Origin: a virus
DNA: 27,497 nt
Virus record (IMG/VR): IMGVR_UViG_3300033148_007023
Coordinates: 1 to 27,497 of that record
Strand: one strand, 5' to 3'
Positions within the stretch are counted from its first letter, which is position 1, and each line of letters begins with the position of its first letter. This document shows, one piece after another, positions 21,783-27,497 of the stretch. A program made the position numbers and the translations under genes. Under the pieces are notes generated by a model. The model did no database searches. It worked only from the letters and a program-made list of their open reading frames with translations, and was not told the origin of the DNA.

Positions 21783-21802
21783 CTATCTGGGAGGCTCTAT
21801 AG
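21783..21802 (+). promoter_or_regulatory. ribosome site of the tail chaperone inside a small hairpin
   Basis: CTAT ... ATAG flanks CTGGGAGGC, the same 9-mer that carries the GT9 ribosome site (19474-19482). GGGAGG is 12 nt before ATG 21807. Confidence 0.4.
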
Positions 21803-21806
21803 CAAT

Positions 21807-22223
21807 ATGAGTGAGAAGAAGAATGTTGCTTCTAAGGAAGAGTTCCTTGGAGCGGTGGATACACCGTTTATCGAAGAGTTCGTTATAAAGTCTATCGGCA
21901 AGGTAGTGCATATAGCACCGGCCAACCTTGTCGATACGCATCGTATCTTGGCAGAACTTACCGAGATTCGGGCCAATCCTAGCGACGCCGATGCGAGAGC
22001 GGCTTGGGATGCTGCCTGGGTTGTGGCCTGTATGGTAGAGCCGAAGATTACCGCCAAGGATGCCAGAAAGCTGATAGACTCGCGCAATCCTGATGTGCGC
22101 AGGTTGGCGCTCAGGTGTCAGGCTATTTCTACATTTGGCATTCTTGATGAATCTGAGGCACAAGCCGAGGCTACGGAAATTGATACTGCCGAGGAGATGC
22201 CTGGGACTGCCCCTTTAGAGTAA
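21807..22223 (+). CDS. tail assembly chaperone, short form (gpG-like)
   Basis: 138 residues. N-terminal strand region (FIEEFVIKSIGKVVHIAP) and a helical body (AELTEIRANPSDADARAAWD) with an acidic C-terminus. Lies between tube and tape measure genes, the invariable place of tail chaperones that coat the tape measure during tail assembly. The final codons contain the slippery heptamer CCCTTTA, three codons before TAA, which shifts a fraction of ribosomes into the downstream frame. Confidence 0.75.
   Translation: MSEKKNVASKEEFLGAVDTPFIEEFVIKSIGKVVHIAPANLVDTHRILAELTEIRANPSDADARAAWDAAWVVACMVEPKITAKDARKLIDSRNPDVRRLALRCQAISTFGILDESEAQAEATEIDTAEEMPGTAPLE
22191..22217 (+). promoter_or_regulatory. programmed -1 ribosomal frameshift site
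   Basis: C-CCT-TTA (22211-22217) fits X-XXY-YYZ in the zero frame. After slipping to CCC-TTT the -1 frame is open through 22223-22270 and enters the 22271-22528 frame without a stop. GAGGAG (22191-22196) lies 14 nt upstream and could act as a stimulatory Shine-Dalgarno-like element. Fusion length about 240 residues. Confidence 0.78.
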
Positions 22224-22270
22224 GCCATAAGTACTTCGAGAGATACGCTGCCTGTGTCGAGGAGCTAGGT

Positions 22271-22528
22271 ATGTTGCCATGTATGTTGCCTCCAACGGTA
22301 ACTAACCGAGCACTCGACGAACTGGTAGCGTATCGTCGTATTAAGGAACGTGCACAGAACATTTGCAGGCAATGTATGGAAGAGTCCAAGCGCGACAAAA
22401 AACGTTGTGTGCGGTGTGGCTATCTTTATGATGAGGAGCATGGGAGGATAATAGAAGAAGGGGAAGAGTTGAATCGAGCTATCAAGGAGCTTGAGGTCAG
22501 TGGTGCGGTGAAGAGGAAGGCGAAGTAG
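22271..22528 (+). CDS. tail assembly chaperone extension (gpT-like), made by -1 frameshift
   Basis: The downstream frame, 85 residues from its first ATG, is preceded by 18 frameshift-only codons (SHKYFERYAACVEELG among them). Expression is expected mainly as the C-terminal part of a 240-residue G-T fusion. The ATG at 22271 has only a weak ribosome site (GAGGAG at 22259-22264). Unusually for this class, the extension has C-x2-C ... C-x2-C-G-Y-x-Y (ICRQC, CVRCGYLY), a zinc-ribbon-like pair. It presumably recruits tape measure and tube subunits. Three bases separate it from the tape measure gene. Confidence 0.72.
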   Translation: MLPCMLPPTVTNRALDELVAYRRIKERAQNICRQCMEESKRDKKRCVRCGYLYDEEHGRIIEEGEELNRAIKELEVSGAVKRKAK

Positions 22529-22531
22529 ACC

Positions 22532-25500
22532 ATGCCGGGTGGACAGAGGTTCCAGGACAATCTTGTTCTTGTTATCGGTGCCGAATACAGTAACGCGCTG
22601 AAGGCTATGGAGCAGATTGAAGAGCGCGTTGACGCTATGGCTAAGCATATATCTGCTAGCGGTGCTGCAGCTAAAACAGCCGCCCAAGCACAGGATAAAA
22701 TGACTAGCAGCACCAATAAGGCTGCCAAAGCTCAGGACAAGATGTCTACTAGTACAAAACGAGCAGCTACTTCCCAGGCCAAGATTAACTCCAGCCTTAT
22801 ACAGACTTCGCATTCTATGCGTAGAATGACGGCTAGTCTTAGCACTGGCAATTTGTCGCTTGACACCCTTTCTCTCAGGCTTGATAGGGCCTCTATGTTC
22901 ATGTGGCGGTTTAATATCGCCATGATTCCTCTTCAGCAAATAGAGTTTCAGATTGCAGCATTGACCACGGGTGTGGTAATGCTGGAAAGAGCGGCGGTGA
23001 ATGCCTATAGAAGTGCAGAGAGAATGAAGAATACCTTCATTGGCATGGGCGATTCCGCCAGCGAAGCTGGCGACAAGGTTGACTTTCTGCTGGAGAAAGC
23101 AAAGTCATTGCCGTTTACATTTACTGAGGTTTCTGGGGCTGCCATGGCATTTAGAACCTCGGGACTTGCTAAGTCAACCGAAGAATTGGAGAGATGGCTC
23201 GATGCTGCTGCCGACCTTGCCGCTGCTTCCACCACTGAGGCTGGGCACAACATAGCAACTGCTGCTGAGGCTATGGTAGATGCGGTAAATGGTGAAATCC
23301 GTAGACTGCGTAATACCTATCACGTTAGCATGGAGGAAATACAGAAGTACGGCGATGATACTAAATCGGCGCTGTTCAGTCTTATTGAGGCCAAGTGGGG
23401 CGGAACTGCCGAGAAACAGATGGCTTCACTGGAGGGTGCAATATCGAATTTTGTTGACTCTTTGACTAGGTTGGGTATTGCATTTGGGGAGAATCTGGCG
23501 GAGCCGTTGTCAGCGTTATTGGGGATTGGTGGGAAAATTATTGACTGGCTTACTGATGTAACAAAGCTGCTTGGTTCTGTCGGCGGGACGGCGGCCATGG
23601 CCGGGGTTGGTGTTGGCATATTAATAATAGCGGGCACCAGACTTATGATGATTTGGATGCAAATAAAAAGCATGTCTGGTGCTGTGCTGATTCTTACTAG
23701 GAATATGGGTAGTCTGTTTACTGTAATGGCGCAGATGACTGAGGCCATGAACAGACTAGCCATACAAGAGGCTGATGAGATAACCAGAACTAATGCTCTT
23801 AGTGGCGCATTGGCGAACCAGTTGAAGATTCGTCAGGCACTATCTAAGACTATTGGAGGACAAATAGCTGCCGGGGCTGCGGAGAATATGTCACAAGGGT
23901 ATTGGGGGGCGGCGAGGAAGTTCGGGCCTCCGCCCAACACTGGTGTTTCTGGGCAAATGATTTATTCCCCAATGGATAAGCAGTTGTTTGGTGTTGGCGG
24001 GTATGAGAGTCTCGGGAAGAACGTAACTGGGCTTGCTGACGCAATTGCTCGTGATGTTGGTGCTCCTATGAAGCTGTTCGAGGAGTATGCACGTCGCACT
24101 GGGAGGGTTGTTAGCGAGCTTACAAAGCAAGAAGTGATGAGTCTCACCGAGACGGCCAAACGCATTGGTATTCTTGAGGTTGAGACCAATGCAACTCGTG
24201 AATCTACGGCTGCTAACGCGGCCAAGGCAGCTTCTGAACAAAGATTAGCTGATAATATAGCTAAGAATATATTGCTCAGGAAGAAATTCGAGCAATACAG
24301 CATTGGGAATGTATTTGGTGGTATTACTGGTGCACTTGGTGGTGGGGCAAGAGGGCTTATGGACATGTTCACGTCCAATAAGCTAAGAGCTGCGATAGTA
24401 GCATTGCAGGGCAAATTTTTAGATATGCGACTTGCGCTTAATTCTACTGCTGGTGCTGCTGGTGCGTTGACTGCTGCTACCTTGTCGGTAGGATGGGCTT
24501 ATTCTAAGATAAGTAATGACATACGAAAAACGTACAGTGAGCTTGACGAGCTTGTATCTGAACATTTGGGCGACATCGAACAACGAGAAAATCTTAAACA
24601 AATCTCTTCTACGCAGGCGGACATTGCCAGACAAAGGCTACAAGCACTGAAAGAAGAAGAAGCATTGCTTATTAGACAACGTAATATATTGGCTGGGCTT
24701 TCGCTGTTAATTGTTACTCTCCCAATTACCCTTCCTCTGCTCGGGAAGAATGAGGAAATGTTGATGGAGATAGAAGCTAAAATGCAGGGGGCCTATGACA
24801 CCGGTATAAGAGAAGAAGCATTTAGGAGATTTGAGAAGGGGCAAGGTGCGGCTAGGTTTATGGGGAGGAGCACAACATATGAAGAGGTTCTTGGAGAAAA
24901 AGGTGCTCTTACTAGAATAAATAGATATGATGTACGGGGTAATATACAACACACAGAATTCTCTAAGCAACTGGAAGAAGCAGAGGCGCTTGTTCAGTAT
25001 TATAAAGAACTCGACGAAAAAGGGATAGATGTTACTGATGAGTTGACTGCTGCCACTATACGATACAATACTATGCTTGAACAGGAGGCTAGAGACCGCA
25101 GGGCAATTGCAATTATTCAACGAGACCAACAGGGGTTACAGGAAGCCGAGCAGGATATTCTTCTAGCGATACAGGGTGCTAGGCAGGCATTGATTGAAAG
25201 CCTTGGCAAACAAATCAACGAGGCAGATTCGCATCTTGGCTATCTTAGGGAAATAGGTGCTTCAACCGACGAACTTAGTGATGTGATGTTGGAACAGGTG
25301 AAAATTCACCTGCAGCTTGCTGATGCATATAAAAAGTCTGGTGATATGGCAAGATATTGGCAGGAAATGACTGCCGCCAACAAGATGGCCGTTGAAGCTG
25401 CCACGGCTGATGCCAAGAAACAGGTTGACTCTATTCAGAGGGAGATAGACCGATATACAGCACTTGGGGCTAGTGCTGATGTTATATATGACATAATGAT

Positions 25501-26332
25501 GGACCAGGTTAGCGCCCTTCGTGAGCTTGCCGACAAGTATGACGAGGTTGGTAAAACGGAGGATGCTGAGGCTGCAAGAATTGAAGCTATTACGAAAGAG
25601 CGTCAAGCATATATTGGCGTTCTTCAGCAAGAAGCCTCTATAATGTCGGCATATGCCGCTCGTGCCGATATACTGGCGGCTGATGATAGAGGAGTACTTG
25701 ACCCAAATGTATATAATGCGAGAATGCGAGCGGCGAGGGCAGAACTTGAACTTGCCAAATATCAAAGAGACCCAGCGGGGATAATATCTGCAGAGAACAG
25801 GTTGCTTCAGATTCAGCGTGATAGGGTAGATGCCGCCGAGAAACTTAGAGAAGAACGTATTAATAGTATTCGCGACGCTCAGGATGCATTTTACCAGTGG
25901 TCAACCGTTGCCGCGAGCAATAACCTCATAACTCAAGACCAAGCAGATTTTATAAGAAATAGATATATGCAGGTGCTTGCGCAGAGGATACGTGGGGAGC
26001 AAGATGTTGCCGAACGCATAAAGATGCAGACTGAGCTTATAAGGCTTCAATCGCAGGAAGCTGAAGACGGATATGATAACATCATTCGTCGTATCATAGG
26101 TGGCCCCGAGGCCGTTGAGCAGGCTATTTCTACACAGATGTTGGCCCGCAGGTTTGGCCCAAGAGATGTGGGCGCAGCCTCATTCCGTGTTATTGGTAGA
26201 GACAGGAATACTTTGACTATAGAACTTGGCCCGAACACTTCCGCGAGGCTGCGTGGAGCACTCTCTGGCGCTGCCAGCGAGGCGTTTATACGCTCGTTCA
26301 TCGAGGAATTGGTGGTGCGTCTCCGTGGGTAG
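22532..26332 (+). CDS. tail tape measure protein
   Basis: 1266 residues, the longest gene. N-terminal 100 residues: Ala/Lys/Ser-rich coiled coil with near repeats (AAKTAAQAQDKMTSSTNK / AAKAQDKMSTSTKRA). Residues about 160-290 match the phage minor tail/tape-measure domain (RMKNTFIGMGDSASEAG, FLLEKAKSLPFTFTEVSGAA). Hydrophobic segments at about 352-377 (GVGVGILIIAGTRLMMIWM) and 717-737 (LAGLSLLIVTLPITLPLL) suit membrane insertion during DNA ejection. The rest is helical with repeated DADDI-like coiled-coil stretches. At about 0.15 nm per residue the tail would be near 190 nm (established rule, inference here). No peptidase or transglycosylase motif noticed. Confidence 0.9.
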   Translation: MPGGQRFQDNLVLVIGAEYSNALKAMEQIEERVDAMAKHISASGAAAKTAAQAQDKMTSSTNKAAKAQDKMSTSTKRAATSQAKINSSLIQTSHSMRRMTASLSTGNLSLDTLSLRLDRASMFMWRFNIAMIPLQQIEFQIAALTTGVVMLERAAVNAYRSAERMKNTFIGMGDSASEAGDKVDFLLEKAKSLPFTFTEVSGAAMAFRTSGLAKSTEELERWLDAAADLAAASTTEAGHNIATAAEAMVDAVNGEIRRLRNTYHVSMEEIQKYGDDTKSALFSLIEAKWGGTAEKQMASLEGAISNFVDSLTRLGIAFGENLAEPLSALLGIGGKIIDWLTDVTKLLGSVGGTAAMAGVGVGILIIAGTRLMMIWMQIKSMSGAVLILTRNMGSLFTVMAQMTEAMNRLAIQEADEITRTNALSGALANQLKIRQALSKTIGGQIAAGAAENMSQGYWGAARKFGPPPNTGVSGQMIYSPMDKQLFGVGGYESLGKNVTGLADAIARDVGAPMKLFEEYARRTGRVVSELTKQEVMSLTETAKRIGILEVETNATRESTAANAAKAASEQRLADNIAKNILLRKKFEQYSIGNVFGGITGALGGGARGLMDMFTSNKLRAAIVALQGKFLDMRLALNSTAGAAGALTAATLSVGWAYSKISNDIRKTYSELDELVSEHLGDIEQRENLKQISSTQADIARQRLQALKEEEALLIRQRNILAGLSLLIVTLPITLPLLGKNEEMLMEIEAKMQGAYDTGIREEAFRRFEKGQGAARFMGRSTTYEEVLGEKGALTRINRYDVRGNIQHTEFSKQLEEAEALVQYYKELDEKGIDVTDELTAATIRYNTMLEQEARDRRAIAIIQRDQQGLQEAEQDILLAIQGARQALIESLGKQINEADSHLGYLREIGASTDELSDVMLEQVKIHLQLADAYKKSGDMARYWQEMTAANKMAVEAATADAKKQVDSIQREIDRYTALGASADVIYDIMMDQVSALRELADKYDEVGKTEDAEAARIEAITKERQAYIGVLQQEASIMSAYAARADILAADDRGVLDPNVYNARMRAARAELELAKYQRDPAGIISAENRLLQIQRDRVDAAEKLREERINSIRDAQDAFYQWSTVAASNNLITQDQADFIRNRYMQVLAQRIRGEQDVAERIKMQTELIRLQSQEAEDGYDNIIRRIIGGPEAVEQAISTQMLARRFGPRDVGAASFRVIGRDRNTLTIELGPNTSARLRGALSGAASEAFIRSFIEELVVRLRG

Positions 26333-27497
26333 TTGGGAGTGGAAGGTACAGGCAGATGTGCCTGATAGAATCCTCTCCAAGAGGGGAATAGTTCTGCTTG
26401 ACCAGCCACGTAGTGGGATAGACGACTGGAGAGCAGAGGACTCATACGCCACCGACATGGTATATGAACCGCTTATCGGTGGTATTATGATGCGGCCAAT
26501 TATTGCCGACACGGTTCATTGGCCTGCCGAGTATTACGAAGTATATCCGGGGTCTGTAGGACAGGAATGGGTAAGTGTAAAGGATTGCTGGGGAGAATTC
26601 GGAACATACTGGCTTTGTAGAAAGGAAGCATTGCGCGGTTCTGGTGGGAGGGGCAGGTGGGCTGCTTATACGAATACCGGCCATACTGTAATCAGTAAAG
26701 ACCGTGGCATCTATTATGATATGTATCTTCTTCCCCCGAGCGGGAACCCGACTCACGGTAGACTCAATGGCATTACTTTCTATCCTAGAATAGACAAGAG
26801 TTATTCTGTCACAGACTCGGATGGCATCCCTCGATATTGGGCTCCATATAGGGGCATTCTCTATGCAGACAGGTTCGTTCTCCAAGAAGTAACCGGTGAG
26901 CCAACTACTCCACCAGCCGAGGGAGCGGCTGATTACTACACTCATTACGTCACTGTCTACGAACATCCCTTCGAGGCCAAGTTGGATATGTCGATTGAGT
27001 TCTACTCTAAGAGGCAACGACTATGGTTTATGCCTATTAGAGAAAAAGAGCTTATGATAAAGGCCGACTTCCTCAAAGATGGTGGATTTGTATATCGTAC
27101 CGAGGAAGAGCGCAATGGCTACTATATTTTCCCAGAGGGCCAGGCCGGTGTTGTAGTTGATAACGCCGGTAGTGTCTTTATGCAGATACTTCCCGTCCAA
27201 TTCCCTTCGCAGGGTATTTTCTGGAGTGGCGTCAAGCAGTTGAATTCGACGGGCGAGTTTCAGGCAGGGGACGTATCCATGTCTGTAACACATTCTGCGC
27301 CCATATCTGGCGGCTCGATTATAGGTTACTCTATTAGAGACGAGGACGGTAATTCATTCGACCCCACAGACGTAGTTGACACCTTTAGATATAGACTACA
27401 GGTAGATATATCCAACGTTTTCTACACACCGGTGATAGAGGAAGTCAATATCTCTTGGGATTCGACGGAAGCGTCAAAGACATTTACCCCAAGCTAT
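26325..27497 (+). CDS. distal tail / tail-tip protein, 3' end beyond the window
   Basis: 391 codons open to the edge. Strand-rich and aromatic-rich throughout (GSWEWKVQADVPDRILSKRG, WPAEYYEVYPGSVGQEWV, YWAPYRGILYADRFVLQEV, YYIFPEGQAGVVVDNAG). It follows the tape measure gene as distal tail proteins do, and overlaps its stop by 8 bp. No carbohydrate-binding or hydrolase motif is recognised in the visible part. GTG 26325 is the most likely start; its ribosome site is weak (GAGG about 18 nt upstream), consistent with translational coupling to the tape measure gene. Confidence 0.6.
   Translation, partial: MGSWEWKVQADVPDRILSKRGIVLLDQPRSGIDDWRAEDSYATDMVYEPLIGGIMMRPIIADTVHWPAEYYEVYPGSVGQEWVSVKDCWGEFGTYWLCRKEALRGSGGRGRWAAYTNTGHTVISKDRGIYYDMYLLPPSGNPTHGRLNGITFYPRIDKSYSVTDSDGIPRYWAPYRGILYADRFVLQEVTGEPTTPPAEGAADYYTHYVTVYEHPFEAKLDMSIEFYSKRQRLWFMPIREKELMIKADFLKDGGFVYRTEEERNGYYIFPEGQAGVVVDNAGSVFMQILPVQFPSQGIFWSGVKQLNSTGEFQAGDVSMSVTHSAPISGGSIIGYSIRDEDGNSFDPTDVVDTFRYRLQVDISNVFYTPVIEEVNISWDSTEASKTFTPSY

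Noticed and set aside
1-27497. CRISPR array, insertion sequence or diversity-generating retroelement
   Set aside because: No regularly spaced repeats, transposase motifs, reverse transcriptase or template/variable repeat pair were found.
1-27497. Recoded stop codons
   Set aside because: TAA, TAG and TGA all end recognisable genes at expected lengths, so the standard bacterial code applies.

Overview
The window is a contiguous piece of a tailed-phage (or prophage) genome, class Caudoviricetes. It holds a left accessory block, a lysis cassette, and a complete rightward DNA-packaging, head, connector and tail module that runs off the right edge inside a tail gene. A T4-type capsid and T4-type prohead protease fold, one tail tube gene, no recognisable sheath gene and a 1266-residue tape measure point to a long non-contractile tail (siphovirus shape; inference). 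Shine-Dalgarno sites, sigma70-like promoters and use of TAA, TAG and TGA as stops indicate a bacterial host with the standard code. A NrdD-type glycyl-radical domain and a radical SAM protein suggest an anaerobic host. No integrase, repressor, polymerase or helicase is visible.

Left block (1-5514). A leftward DNA methyltransferase fragment at the edge is followed by a small rightward NrdD C-terminal-like protein, then a leftward operon (818-3423): radical SAM protein, membrane-anchored possible transglycosylase, zinc-ribbon protein, and a helix-turn-helix/zinc/degenerate-nuclease protein. About 500 bp of non-coding DNA (3424-3947) separates this from rightward genes. It holds ten CTAG tetramers in 149 bp, an iteron-like 16-bp repeat, a CG alternating tract and two promoter candidates. 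Next come a nucleoside 2-deoxyribosyltransferase-like protein with a zinc ribbon and a Mom-like DNA-modification enzyme, whose 3' end overlaps a degenerate tRNA-like cloverleaf. A strong intrinsic terminator (5558-5597) closes the block.

Lysis and packaging (5603-11436). From a promoter at 5603-5631: a small Cys-rich protein, an amidase whose N-terminus looks frameshifted or deleted, a holin, a small basic protein, small and large terminase, and portal. Most genes overlap or touch.

Head (11387-15893). A catalytically dead-looking DNA-ligase fold and a ChaB-like protein precede a strong promoter and a single 1006-codon gene joining prohead protease, scaffold and major capsid protein. An in-frame internal Shine-Dalgarno/ATG at codon 432 should give a separate scaffold-capsid product. 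A hairpin, a 37-residue Gly/Arg/Lys-rich protein and a tRNA with anticodon CAT follow.

Connector and tail (16224-27497). A highly structured leader RNA precedes a GT4 glycosyltransferase; then come adaptor, stopper and two neck/tail-completion proteins. Two more glycosyltransferases (GT9, GT2) sit just before the tail tube gene. The tail chaperone pair is joined by a well-placed -1 slippery heptamer, and is followed by the tape measure protein and a truncated tail-tip gene. The most notable features are the protease-scaffold-capsid fusion with internal start, the three-glycosyltransferase set inside the virion operon, the pseudoknotted leader RNA, the ligase-fold pseudoenzyme and the stand-alone glycyl-radical domain.
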